A DNA stretch of 64,000 nucleotides, taken from assembly GCA_023403845.1 (NCBI GenBank), contig JAEYDL010000033.1:62001-126000 (forward strand). The letters run 5' to 3'. Positions 33,465 to 41,521 of this stretch are shown here, piece by piece. The position numbers were made by a program, and so were the translations under genes. The stretch comes from Pseudomonadota bacterium. GTDB lineage: Bacteria > Desulfobacterota > Desulfovibrionia > Desulfovibrionales > Desulfovibrionaceae. How positions within the stretch are numbered: the first letter of the stretch is position 1; every line of letters starts with the position of its first letter. Below the pieces are notes generated by a model, which was not told where the DNA came from, searched no databases, and saw only the letters and a list, made by a program, of their open reading frames with translations.

Positions 33465-33983
33465 TCAGGCGGCCTTCTTCTCTTCGATCGCCTTGAGGGC
33501 GTAGAGCAGAGGACGAACCATGTTGGCAAACAGGGATACGAAGTTGGTAGGCACGGCGTTCATGGTGCCAAGGAGGTGAGCCAGCAGTTCCTGCTTGCCC
33601 GGCAGCTTGGCGAGATCTTCCACCTGCGCGGCGGTAAGCGTCTTGCCTTCAAGGCTGGCGTGGCGAACGGTGAACAGCTTGCTGCTCTTGGCGAATTCCG
33701 TAACTGCTTTCGCGACTGCGACCGGATCTTCGGTGGCGATGGCGATACCGCAGTTTTCTTTGAACATGTCCTTAATGGAATCATGCATACCATCGGTGAG
33801 GGCAATGCGCGCCAGCGTGTTCTTGACGACGAGATAGTCGCCGCCGCACTCATAGAGTTTTACACGAAGCCGCGTCAGCTCTTCCACCGACATCCCCTTG
33901 AAATCTGTCACTACCAAGAAAGAGGCAGCATCGGCTTTCGCCTTAATCTGCGCAATCAGGGCAGCTTTTTCAGATCTATTCAC
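33465..33983 (-). CDS. rplJ: 50S ribosomal protein L10
   Basis: Stalk base protein that binds 23S rRNA and L7/L12 dimers. The 172-residue product starts MNRSEKAALIAQIKAKADAA and has the typical VTDFKGMSVEELTRLR and VVKNTLARIA segments; the C-terminal helix (LLYALKAIEEKKAA) is the L7/L12 docking site. A 190-bp upstream region with a terminator-like hairpin is where L10 leader autoregulation would act. Confidence 0.98.
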   Translation of the reverse strand: MNRSEKAALIAQIKAKADAASFLVVTDFKGMSVEELTRLRVKLYECGGDYLVVKNTLARIALTDGMHDSIKDMFKENCGIAIATEDPVAVAKAVTEFAKSSKLFTVRHASLEGKTLTAAQVEDLAKLPGKQELLAHLLGTMNAVPTNFVSLFANMVRPLLYALKAIEEKKAA

Positions 33984-34128
33984 GTGAAGCTCCTCACGTT
34001 GGGGGTTGCCCGGGGCATCCGAAGATGTCCCTCAGTGGAAAGCCGAGCCAAAGAGATTGTCTGAGCAGGTGTTTTTAAGGGATTGAACCCGCCTGCCGTC
34101 TTCGACTCGAATTCCCAATCCATTGCCG

Positions 34129-34155
34129 AAAAACGGCCCCCCGAAAGAGGCCGTT
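34129..34155 (-). terminator. Terminator/attenuator between rplA and rplJ
   Basis: AACGGCC (34132-34138) pairs with GGCCGTT (34149-34155), extendable by two pairs, and on the minus strand TTTTT follows. It lies 20 bp after rplA, so it may attenuate entry into rplJL. Confidence 0.8.
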
Positions 34156-34174
34156 CCAATTCCCGAAAGCGGTA

Positions 34175-34882
34175 TTAGCCTTCGATGAACTTTTTGACAA
34201 GAGCCATGTCCACCTTGAAGCCGGGGCCCATGGTGGTGGAGACGGCCATGCTCTTCATATAGGTGCCCTTGGCCGCAGAAGGCTTCAGGCGGTTGACGGC
34301 ATCCAGAAGCGCCTTGAGGTTGTCGGCGATCTTGGCGGGACCGAAGGAAACCTTGCCGAGAGGAGCGTGCAGAACGCCGGCCTTGTCGACCTTGAAGTCC
34401 ACGCGTCCAGCCTTCAGTTCCTTGACGGCAGTGGCCACATCAAAGGTCACGGTGCCGGTCTTGGCATTGGGCATGAGGCCGCGGGGACCGAGCACACGAC
34501 CTACCTGACCCACGAGGGCCATGACGTCGGGAGTGGCCACGGCTGCGTCAAATTCCAGCCAGCCTTCCTTGATTTTGGCCACGAGCTCTTCAGCTCCGGC
34601 GATATCGGCACCGGCTTCACGCGCTTCGGCTTCCTTTTCACCCTTGCAGAACACGGCCACGCGGACGGTCTTTCCAAGGCCATGAGGCAGGGAAACGGCG
34701 CCGCGCACCATCTGGTCGGAGTACTTGGGGTCGACGCCGAGGCTGATGGCCACGTCTACGGTCTCGTCAAACTTGGCGAAAGAGGCGGCGAGAGACTTCT
34801 CGACGGCTTCTTCCACCGAAAAGCGCTGCGAAAGGTCGACACCTTCCACGGCTTTACGATATTTCTTCCCGAATCTGGGCAT
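34175..34882 (-). CDS. rplA: 50S ribosomal protein L1
   Basis: The 235-residue protein binds 23S rRNA helix 76-78 and usually represses its own rplKA mRNA. The family blocks are in order: GKKYRKAVEGVD at the start, VRGAVSLPHGLGKTVRVAVF near 60-79, VGRVLGPRGLMPNAKTGTV near 127-145, and the C-terminal KGTYMKSMAVSTTMGPG. It follows rplK after 93 bp. Confidence 0.98.
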   Translation of the reverse strand: MPRFGKKYRKAVEGVDLSQRFSVEEAVEKSLAASFAKFDETVDVAISLGVDPKYSDQMVRGAVSLPHGLGKTVRVAVFCKGEKEAEAREAGADIAGAEELVAKIKEGWLEFDAAVATPDVMALVGQVGRVLGPRGLMPNAKTGTVTFDVATAVKELKAGRVDFKVDKAGVLHAPLGKVSFGPAKIADNLKALLDAVNRLKPSAAKGTYMKSMAVSTTMGPGFKVDMALVKKFIEG

Positions 34883-34975
34883 TGCTCTATCCTTTCAAAA
34901 GCTGGTCTTCCAACATCTCCTGCCGAACTCCTGCTTGAGCGAAGAAGGGCAGTACGACTGACGCGGCGGAGATCC

Positions 34976-35398
34976 TTACTTGATCTCGATGCCCATGCTG
35001 CGGGCAGTGCCCAGGATGGACTTGACGGCGGCTTCCATGTTGTGGGCGTTAAGATCGGGAAGCTTCAGCTTGGCGATCTCTTCGACCTGCTGCATGGTGA
35101 TGCTGCCGACCTTCGTACGGTTGGGCTCGCCCGAACCTTTTTCGACCTTCGCGGCCTTCATGACGAGCACGGCGGCCGGAGGAGTCTTGGTGATGAAGGT
35201 GAAGGAACGGTCGGCATAGGCAGTGATGACCACGGGAATGATCATCCCCTTCTGTTCCATGGTGCGGGCGTTGAACTCCTTGCAGAACTGCATGATGTTC
35301 AGGCCATGCTGACCGAGGGCGGGACCTACCGGCGGCGAAGGGTTCGCGGCGCCAGCGGGAATTTGCAACTTGATTTTGGCAACTTCTTTCTTGGCCAT
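34976..35398 (-). CDS. rplK: 50S ribosomal protein L11
   Basis: The 140-residue protein organises the GTPase-associated centre of 23S rRNA. The start MAKKEVAKIKLQIPAGAANP and the VGPALGQHGLNIMQFCKEFNART block, the thiostrepton-site region, are typical. It lies downstream of nusG (64-bp gap) in the standard secE-nusG-rplK-rplA order. Confidence 0.98.
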   Translation of the reverse strand: MAKKEVAKIKLQIPAGAANPSPPVGPALGQHGLNIMQFCKEFNARTMEQKGMIIPVVITAYADRSFTFITKTPPAAVLVMKAAKVEKGSGEPNRTKVGSITMQQVEEIAKLKLPDLNAHNMEAAVKSILGTARSMGIEIK

Positions 35399-35462
35399 TG
35401 TCTTTCAACCTCTATTGGTACGGCGGAAAGCCGTGGACTGCAAGCATTTCCGATCCGGGCGG

Positions 35463-36146
35463 CTACCCCTTGGAGACCTGGATGAAATCCAGCTCCACAG
35501 GAGTCTGTCTGCCGAAAATGGATACGGACACCCGGAGCTTGCCCTTGTCGTAGTTGACGTCTTCAACAACGCCGTTGAAGCCGCCGAAAGGCCCGTCGAT
35601 AACGCGCACATCGTCGCCGCGCTCAAAGCTGAACTTGGGACGCGGCTGTTCCTTGCGGGTCTCCATGAGCGAGAGGATGCGGGCTGCCTCCTCATCTTTC
35701 ATGGGAGCAGGGCGGGTCTTGCCTCCGACGAATCCGGTCACCTTGGGAATGGTCTGCACAAGATGCCAGGAATAGTCGGTCATGGTCATGCGGACCATGA
35801 TGTAGCCGGGGTAAAATTTGCGGGTGGTGGTGCGCTTGGCGCCGCCCTTGCCCAGTTCGATGACTTTTTCGGTCGGCACCACGACCTCATGAATGAGGCC
35901 CTGGTCCTGGGCATTCCGCATCATTTCCTTGATGGTGGCTTCTACGCGCTGCTCAAAGCCTGAATAGGTATGGACGATATACCAGCGGGAGCGACCGGCA
36001 TCCTGCGGAGCAGCGCTGGATTCAGTCTGAGCTACCGAGGCCGCGAGGATATCCTGAGCGGTCAATTCGGACTGCCGGCTTTCCTTGCGCGATTCGTCGG
36101 CGGACTGTTCCACCGTTCCCGTGGATTCGTTGTTTTCTTCGATCAT
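35463..36146 (-). CDS. nusG: Transcription termination/antitermination protein NusG with an acidic N-terminal extension
   Basis: NusG binds RNA polymerase and couples it to Rho or the ribosome. The NGN domain starts at about residue 54 (RWYIVHTYSGFEQRV) and the KOW domain is at the C-terminus (GDDVRVIDGPFGGFNGVVEDV). At 227 residues it is ~45 longer than E. coli NusG because of an acidic, serine-rich N-terminal stretch (MIEENNESTGTVEQSADES...). I start at MIEENNE; an ATG four codons upstream overlaps the secE stop and is less likely. It is 11 bp after secE. Confidence 0.95.
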   Translation of the reverse strand: MIEENNESTGTVEQSADESRKESRQSELTAQDILAASVAQTESSAAPQDAGRSRWYIVHTYSGFEQRVEATIKEMMRNAQDQGLIHEVVVPTEKVIELGKGGAKRTTTRKFYPGYIMVRMTMTDYSWHLVQTIPKVTGFVGGKTRPAPMKDEEAARILSLMETRKEQPRPKFSFERGDDVRVIDGPFGGFNGVVEDVNYDKGKLRVSVSIFGRQTPVELDFIQVSKG

Positions 36147-36157
36147 AGGGCATCCCA

Positions 36158-36403
36158 CTAGGCGAGAATAAGAGAGATAAGTTCAGAAAGCCCGAGATCG
36201 ACAACGCCGAGGAAGATCGCCATGACAACAACGAAGGCCAGCACGGCCAAGCTGGTCGTGCGGGTTTCCTTGGCGGAAGGCCAGGTCACCTTGCGAAGCT
36301 CGACCCTGGACAGCTCAAGGTAATTTTTGAAGGCCAGGACCTTGGCGACAAATCCCGTAGGAGTCTTCGCCTGTTCTTGGGCTGTCATCGGTTTCTTTGT
36401 CAT
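36158..36403 (-). CDS. secE: Preprotein translocase subunit SecE
   Basis: Essential clamp subunit of the SecYEG channel. The 81-residue protein starts MTKKPMTAQEQ (AGGAAAG just upstream), has the conserved amphipathic segment ELSRVELRKVTWPSAKETRTT and one C-terminal membrane helix, as in the short SecE form. The open frame extends upstream but would run into the tRNA-Trp gene, so the downstream start is right. nusG follows in 11 bp. Confidence 0.95.
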   Translation of the reverse strand: MTKKPMTAQEQAKTPTGFVAKVLAFKNYLELSRVELRKVTWPSAKETRTTSLAVLAFVVVMAIFLGVVDLGLSELISLILA

Positions 36404-36427
36404 GATTCTTTCCTGCAGAAATGAAAA

Positions 36428-36504
36428 TGGCAGGGCAGGAGGGATTCGAACCCCCAACATCCGGTTTTGGAGACCGGCGCTCTAGCCGTTAGAGCTACTG
36501 CCCT
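36428..36504 (-). tRNA. tRNA-Trp (CCA anticodon)
   Basis: A full cloverleaf of 77 nt with acceptor pair AGGGCAG/CTGCCCT, anticodon loop CTCCAAA, the T-loop TTCGAAT and an encoded 3' CCA. Position between rpmG and secE is the standard one. Confidence 0.97.
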
Positions 36505-36519
36505 GCGTTTATGAAGTCA

Positions 36520-36669
36520 CTACCGGGTTTCGCGGTGAGCCGTGTGAGTTCTGCACCAGGGGCAGTACTTCTTCAGCTCGACACGAGCGGTGGTGTTCTT
36601 CTTGTTCTTGACCGTGGCGTAGTTGCGACGCTTGCACTGGGTGCAGGCGAGCAGGATATTGACGCGCAT
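36520..36669 (-). CDS. rpmG: 50S ribosomal protein L33
   Basis: A 49-residue protein too short for a long-ORF search. It reads MRVNILLACTQCKRRNYATV then KNKKNTTARVELKKYCPWC and RTHTAHRETR, carrying two CxxC pairs (CTQC, CPWC), so it is the zinc-binding (C+) form of L33. It lies 3 bp after tuf and 15 bp before tRNA-Trp, the canonical tuf-rpmG-trnW-secE order. In bacteria with both forms, the C+ version can be replaced by a cysteine-free paralogue under zinc starvation; no paralogue is in this window. Confidence 0.96.
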   Translation of the reverse strand: MRVNILLACTQCKRRNYATVKNKKNTTARVELKKYCPWCRTHTAHRETR

Positions 36670-36672
36670 GGC

Positions 36673-37866
36673 TTACTCCACGATTTCCGTCACAACGCCA
36701 GCGCCTACGGTGCGGCCGCCTTCGCGGATAGCGAAACGGAGACCCTTTTCCATGGCGATGGGGTGAATGAGCTCGACATTGAAGGTAGCGTTATCGCCGG
36801 GCATAACCATTTCCACACCTTCGTTCAGAGCGATCACGCCGGTGATGTCGGTGGTGCGGAAGTAGAACTGAGGACGATAGCCGGTGAAGAACGGGGTGTG
36901 ACGACCGCCTTCTTCCTTGGACAGAACGTATACTTCAGCCTTGAACTTCTTGTGAGGCGTGATGGACTTGGGAGCGGCGAGAACCTGGCCGCGTTCCACT
37001 TCGTCACGCTTCGTGCCGCGGAGCAGAGCGCCGATGTTGTCGCCGGCTTCGCCCTGATCAAGCAGCTTGCGGAACATTTCCACGCCGGTGCAGGTGGTCT
37101 TCACGGTGGGACGGATACCCACGATTTCCACTTCGTCGCCGACCTTGATGACGCCGCGTTCCACACGACCGGTCACCACGGTGCCGCGGCCGGAGATGGA
37201 GAACACGTCTTCGATGGGCATCAGGAAGGGCTTGTCGGTTTCGCGGATGGGATCCGGGATATAGCTGTCGCAAGCGTCGAGCAGTTCAAGGATGCACTGG
37301 GCATCCGGAGAATCGGCGCTGTCGGACTCCAGAGCCTTGAGAGCGGAACCACGGATGACCGGGATGTCGTCGCCGGGGTAACCGTAGGAGCTCAGCAGTT
37401 CGCGAACTTCCATTTCGACCAGTTCCAGCAGTTCGGGGTCGTCCACCATGTCGCACTTGTTCATGAACACGACGAGGTAGGGCACGCCGACCTGACGGGC
37501 GAGGAGGATGTGCTCGCGGGTCTGAGGCATGGGACCGTCAGTAGCGGCGACGACGATGATCGCGCCATCCATCTGGGCCGCACCGGTGATCATGTTCTTG
37601 ATGTAGTCGGCGTGACCGGGGCAGTCCACATGAGCGTAGTGACGCTTGTCGGTTTCGTATTCGACATGGGCGGTGGCGATGGTGATACCACGTTCCTTTT
37701 CTTCAGGAGCCTTGTCGATTTCATCATAAGCGATGAACTTGCCGCCCTGCTTCATGGCCGCGACCTTGGTGATGGCAGCGGTCAGGGTGGTCTTGCCGTG
37801 GTCAATGTGGCCGACGGTGCCGATGTTCACATGCGGCTTGGTACGCGTAAATTTTTCTTTACCCAT
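36673..37866 (-). CDS. tuf: Elongation factor Tu
   Basis: GTPase that delivers aminoacyl-tRNA to the ribosome. The 397-residue protein starts MGKEKFTRTKPHVNIG; the G1 motif GHIDHGKT is at 19-26, DCPGHADY and NKCDMVDD follow, and the C-terminal domains are complete. GGGAG lies about 9 nt before the ATG; the longer open frame upstream shows no similarity. Its leader holds a 15-bp palindrome, and three tRNA genes lie just upstream, likely in the same transcript. Confidence 0.98.
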   Translation of the reverse strand: MGKEKFTRTKPHVNIGTVGHIDHGKTTLTAAITKVAAMKQGGKFIAYDEIDKAPEEKERGITIATAHVEYETDKRHYAHVDCPGHADYIKNMITGAAQMDGAIIVVAATDGPMPQTREHILLARQVGVPYLVVFMNKCDMVDDPELLELVEMEVRELLSSYGYPGDDIPVIRGSALKALESDSADSPDAQCILELLDACDSYIPDPIRETDKPFLMPIEDVFSISGRGTVVTGRVERGVIKVGDEVEIVGIRPTVKTTCTGVEMFRKLLDQGEAGDNIGALLRGTKRDEVERGQVLAAPKSITPHKKFKAEVYVLSKEEGGRHTPFFTGYRPQFYFRTTDITGVIALNEGVEMVMPGDNATFNVELIHPIAMEKGLRFAIREGGRTVGAGVVTEIVE

Positions 37867-37935
37867 GACGGTCGTCTCCCTTCTTGGTTGCAAAAAAGAT
37901 AACGGATTTATGGGACAGAGCCTGTACGTCGTCTT

Positions 37936-37950
37936 GACGTGATTCACGTC
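37936..37950 (-). promoter_or_regulatory. 15-bp palindrome in the tuf leader
   Basis: GACGTGATTCACGTC is a 7-bp perfect inverted repeat around one central base, between tRNA-Gly and tuf. It could be an operator or a processing hairpin; no consensus promoter was found here. Confidence 0.45.
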
Positions 37951-38027
37951 CATCAAGCTGGGCGCGCTCTGCGATCCCGATTCGTTAAGACACGCTGAGG
38001 AGAAAAATGAGGGATGGAAGGCATAAG

Positions 38028-38103
38028 TGGAGCGGGAAACGAGACTCGAACTCGCAACCCTCAGCTTGGAAGGCTGATGCTCTAGCCATTGAGCTATTCC
38101 CGC
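38028..38103 (-). tRNA. tRNA-Gly (TCC anticodon)
   Basis: Complete 76-nt cloverleaf with acceptor GCGGGAA/TTCCCGC, anticodon loop CTTCCAA, T-loop TTCGAGT and encoded CCA. Confidence 0.96.
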
Positions 38104-38169
38104 TTGTTTACCGTAGTCCCCTGACAGGTTTCAGCCTGTCTCCTACAGTTGTGTCAGCATTGTTCAGTC

Positions 38170-38255
38170 TGGTGGAGGGGGGAGGATTTGAACCTCCGAA
38201 GTCTCACGACGACAGATTTACAGTCTGTTCCCTTTGGCCACTCGGGAACCCCTCC
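38170..38255 (-). tRNA. tRNA-Tyr (GTA anticodon)
   Basis: An 86-nt class II tRNA with a long variable arm (CGTCGTGAGACTTCG region), acceptor GGAGGGG, anticodon loop CTGTAAA and encoded CCA. Confidence 0.96.
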
Positions 38256-38347
38256 ACTCTGGGCGGTCGGGCTTTGCCCCAACCTGAGTCTTCGCAGTCG
38301 CCTGCGAAATTCCGCCAGTATGTCGGCGAAAAGCCTTGCAGCTTTTG

Positions 38348-38423
38348 TGGAGCTGGTGATGGGACTCGAACCCGCAACCTGCTGATTACAAATCAGCTGC
38401 TCTGCCAGTTGAGCTACACCAGC
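38348..38423 (-). tRNA. tRNA-Thr (TGT anticodon)
   Basis: Complete 76-nt cloverleaf with acceptor GCTGGTG/CACCAGC, anticodon loop TTTGTAA, T-loop TTCGAGT and encoded CCA. First gene of the tRNA-tuf superoperon. Confidence 0.96.
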
Positions 38424-38435
38424 AACAGGGATAAG

Positions 38436-38464
38436 CTCTTACACAATCTTCGCGCATATGGCAA
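38436..38464 (-). promoter_or_regulatory. Candidate promoter of the tRNA-Thr/tuf superoperon
   Basis: On the minus strand TTGCCA (plus 38459-38464) and TAAGAG (plus 38436-38441) are 17 bp apart, placing the start a few bases before tRNA-Thr. The -10 is poor, so this is tentative. Confidence 0.4.
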
Positions 38465-38558
38465 GCGAAAAAAGTCCCTGTTGCAAAATAAATCGAAGAT
38501 TGGCTCTGGACCGCTCTTCCGCTATCCGGCAACCACCGAATCCAGCAAGAATCCGGTG

Positions 38559-38579
38559 ACGGGGCCAATTCGGCCCCGT
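38559..38579 (-). terminator. Hairpin after the M16 peptidase gene
   Basis: ACGGGGCC (38559-38566) and GGCCCCGT (38572-38579) pair perfectly, 28 bp beyond the peptidase stop. No strong U run follows, so termination efficiency is uncertain. Confidence 0.5.
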
Positions 38580-38606
38580 CTCGGATGCTATAGTGTGATT
38601 TTGGGA

Positions 38607-41273
38607 TTATGGCAAGACTTTTATCACGTATTCGGAACCGGGAATGAGGTACTTTTTGATGATTTCCCTGAGTTGTTCGGGAGTTACCTGTTTGCTTCTT
38701 TCTATCTGGTCTCGGGTGAAGGACAGGGGGCGCCCGGCCAGAGTCAGGGCTGCCGCCTCTCTGGAGCGGGCTCCAAGGCTTTGCAGACCCCGGTAATAGT
38801 CGCCTTCAAGCTGGTTTTTGCCGCGGTTCAGCTCGGAAACGGGCAGAAGATCGCTGTGCAGATCGGCAAGAATTTTCCGGAATCCCTCTTCCGCCTGCTT
38901 CAGCTTGCCGGGCTCTGTTCCTATATAGAAGATGAGCATCCCCAGTTCGGCGTTCTGCTGGCCGAGGGCCGTTACCGTATAGCCGAGTCCCTGTCTGTCG
39001 CGCAGTTCGCGGAAGAGCGGACCGCCCATGCCGCTGAGCGTGGTTTCGAGCAGATCCAGAGCCGGTGCGTCGGGGCTGGAGTCGGGCGCGGTTTTGAAGA
39101 TCAGCATCAGATGGGCCTGATTACGGTCGGGCATGGGAATGGTCAGAGCCTTGTCGCCAGTCCATTGCGGTACGGGCAGGGAGACCTCGGGCGTCGTGGG
39201 CGCGGGGAGGTTCCGGGCGAAGTTCAGGACGTCCTCGCGGCTGAACTGACCGGCCACGGCAAGCACCCAGGGTCTGGTTTTCTGGCGGTTCCAGTAGTCC
39301 AGGACATTTCCTCTCGTATATTTTTCCACCTCTCCGATTTCCCCGAGCTGGAGATAACCGTAGACGCTGTGAGGGAAGAGGAAAGGCATCAGTCTGCGGA
39401 ATGCAAGGGCAAGGGGCTGGTCTTCGCTGGATTTGATGGCCGCAGCCTGATCGCGTATGCCGCGAGCCGTTTCTTCGGCGGAAAACGCGGGCATGCGCAC
39501 CACCTCGTCCAGAAGCTTGAACAGATCGGCGTTAAAACGGGCTGGACCGGTCATGCTCACCGTGAAGCGCTTCATGCCGGATGAGGCTCCCAGGGAAGCC
39601 GCCCGATCGGAAAGGAACGTCTCCATTTCCGGGGCGCCGCGTTTTACCGTGCCCTTGGTCAGCACGTTCGCGGTCAGCGAGGCCAGCCCCTGTTCCGAAG
39701 GATCAAGCAGCGCCTCTCCTCCTGAATAGGCAAGATTGGCGGAGATGTAGGGAAGAGTGGAGTCGGGAATAAGCACCACCGTGCGTCCTTCGCCCAGTTG
39801 TATGATCTCTGTCTTTCCGTCCTCAGCCGGCATCGTTTTTCCGATAGTGGCGTCAGCTTTCCAGTTGGCGGCGAGGATGGCGTTCAGGTCCGGGAGTTTC
39901 GCGTCGATGGGGGGAAGAACGGCGGTCGTGAGCCGGTCGGGGCGCACCCAGGTGTCCAGAGCAGACTGCAGGGCCGCCGCGTCCACGTTGCGAATAGCTT
40001 CGATGGCGTTGCGTTCGCCCTGTTCGCCGCCAAGGAAGAACTGGAAGTAGCCCAGCTTGGAGGCAAGTCCGGGGAGCGTTTCCTTTGAACGGTACAGGCT
40101 GTCTTCAAGATTCAGCCGGGCCCGTTCGATTTCTTCTGCCGAGAACTGCGAGGCCTTCAGATTGGAAAAGGCGGTGGTGAGTTCCTGCCAGAACTGATCC
40201 ACCTTGTCTGCGCTCAGTTCTGCCATGACGAGAAAGACGCCTACTCGTTCGAAACTTGCGTTGGACACGCTGATGCTGTCCACAAGCTGACGTTCATACT
40301 TGAAGGTACGATGGAAGAGGCTGGTCCGGTCGCCTCCGAGCAGATAGGCAAGCGCGTCCAGCGTGGCCGACTGGTAGCTGGCGGAACCGGGAACGGGCAG
40401 GGCCGCCGCGAGATAGACCTTGTTCCATGCGCCCGGCTCCACGATGACGGAAGCCTTTCCGGAAAGCGGCAGTCTGTCCGCCTCGATGGGCATCTGTTCG
40501 GCCAGCGCCGACGTATTGCGGTAGCTTCCGAACAGGGTCTCCGCTTCGGCCAGGACTTCGTTCGGGTCTATGTTGCCCACGACGACCAGCAACATGTTCT
40601 GCGGCTGATAGTACCGAGCGATGTAGTCGCGCAGATTCTGCACGTTCAGCGCCCGGATGGTTTTTTCAAAGCCGATGATGGGGTGTTCGTAGGGCGTGCC
40701 TTTCAGCGCTCCGGACAGGAGTCCCTTGAACAGACGGCTGCCGGGATCATCCTCTCCACGCTTCAGCTCGGCGACGATGACGTCCTTTTCCGATTCGAGT
40801 TCGGCGGGGTCCAGCGTGGGATTGAAGGCCATGTCGCGGACCACATCCATGCCGAGCTTCCAGTGACGATCGGGCATATCCGTAATGTAGACGGTGTAGT
40901 CGTAGCTGGTGGCTGCGTTGAGATAGCCTCCGGCCGCTTCGACTTCCTGACTGATCGCGCCCTTGGGGCGGGTCGTCGTTCCTTTGAAGACCATGTGCTC
41001 AAGCACGTGGCTGATGCCGGCCTCCCCGGGTTTTTCGTAGGTGGAACCCGCCCGTACGTAGAGCCGGGTGGAGACGAGGGGGAAGCGGGTGTCCCGCAGG
41101 ACGAGGACGGAGAGTCCGTTGGACAGGCGGACTACCTGTTCCTGCTTGCCGGAAAGGGGTTCGGGGGCGGCATCGCCCGGTTCGACTCTCGGGGCGGCCT
41201 GCGAGGCAGGTCCCGTCGTACCCAGAAAGATGGTCATGAGAGCTCCTGTCAGGAGATATTTCAACGGATGCAT
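38607..41273 (-). CDS. Secreted M16 (pitrilysin) family zinc peptidase, double-domain
   Basis: The 888-residue protein opens with a signal peptide (hydrophobic LLTGALMTIFLGT, likely cleaved after SQA near residue 26). The inverted zinc motif is HVLEH (H89, E92, H93) with the distal glutamate in ESEKDVIVAELKRGEDDP near 150-167. A second M16 half follows from about residue 480 (ADGKTEIIQLGEGRTVV...) without the zinc motif, the usual active-plus-inactive arrangement. Expected to be periplasmic and to degrade small peptides. It is transcribed away from thiC, and no partner peptidase gene is adjacent. Confidence 0.93.
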   Translation of the reverse strand: MHPLKYLLTGALMTIFLGTTGPASQAAPRVEPGDAAPEPLSGKQEQVVRLSNGLSVLVLRDTRFPLVSTRLYVRAGSTYEKPGEAGISHVLEHMVFKGTTTRPKGAISQEVEAAGGYLNAATSYDYTVYITDMPDRHWKLGMDVVRDMAFNPTLDPAELESEKDVIVAELKRGEDDPGSRLFKGLLSGALKGTPYEHPIIGFEKTIRALNVQNLRDYIARYYQPQNMLLVVVGNIDPNEVLAEAETLFGSYRNTSALAEQMPIEADRLPLSGKASVIVEPGAWNKVYLAAALPVPGSASYQSATLDALAYLLGGDRTSLFHRTFKYERQLVDSISVSNASFERVGVFLVMAELSADKVDQFWQELTTAFSNLKASQFSAEEIERARLNLEDSLYRSKETLPGLASKLGYFQFFLGGEQGERNAIEAIRNVDAAALQSALDTWVRPDRLTTAVLPPIDAKLPDLNAILAANWKADATIGKTMPAEDGKTEIIQLGEGRTVVLIPDSTLPYISANLAYSGGEALLDPSEQGLASLTANVLTKGTVKRGAPEMETFLSDRAASLGASSGMKRFTVSMTGPARFNADLFKLLDEVVRMPAFSAEETARGIRDQAAAIKSSEDQPLALAFRRLMPFLFPHSVYGYLQLGEIGEVEKYTRGNVLDYWNRQKTRPWVLAVAGQFSREDVLNFARNLPAPTTPEVSLPVPQWTGDKALTIPMPDRNQAHLMLIFKTAPDSSPDAPALDLLETTLSGMGGPLFRELRDRQGLGYTVTALGQQNAELGMLIFYIGTEPGKLKQAEEGFRKILADLHSDLLPVSELNRGKNQLEGDYYRGLQSLGARSREAAALTLAGRPLSFTRDQIERSKQVTPEQLREIIKKYLIPGSEYVIKVLP

Positions 41274-41521
41274 GGCGGCTCCTTGGTCCGTTTCCGAATA
41301 TCCCGCCGGTGTAAGGGTACGGAAGGTCGGAAAACGAAAGTCTGTATTTTTTTACAATAAGATCGTGGAGAGCGGAAAGCAAGCCGGATGCCGTCGTCTT
41401 TTTTTCTCATTTGCCGGAAGGAGGGTTGCGGAGCCGTGGAACCTGCGGCACAATATGCACGGATGAAAAGTGTTCCGCGCCGATTCCGCGCGGTCTCATG
41501 ATCTTTAACGAGGAGCGTTTC

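Noticed and set aside
36404..36460. Upstream start of secE
   Set aside because: It would overlap tRNA-Trp; the ATG at 36403 has a proper ribosome site.
41274..41521. TPP riboswitch before thiC
   Set aside because: GAACCTG occurs, but the other conserved blocks and helices are missing.
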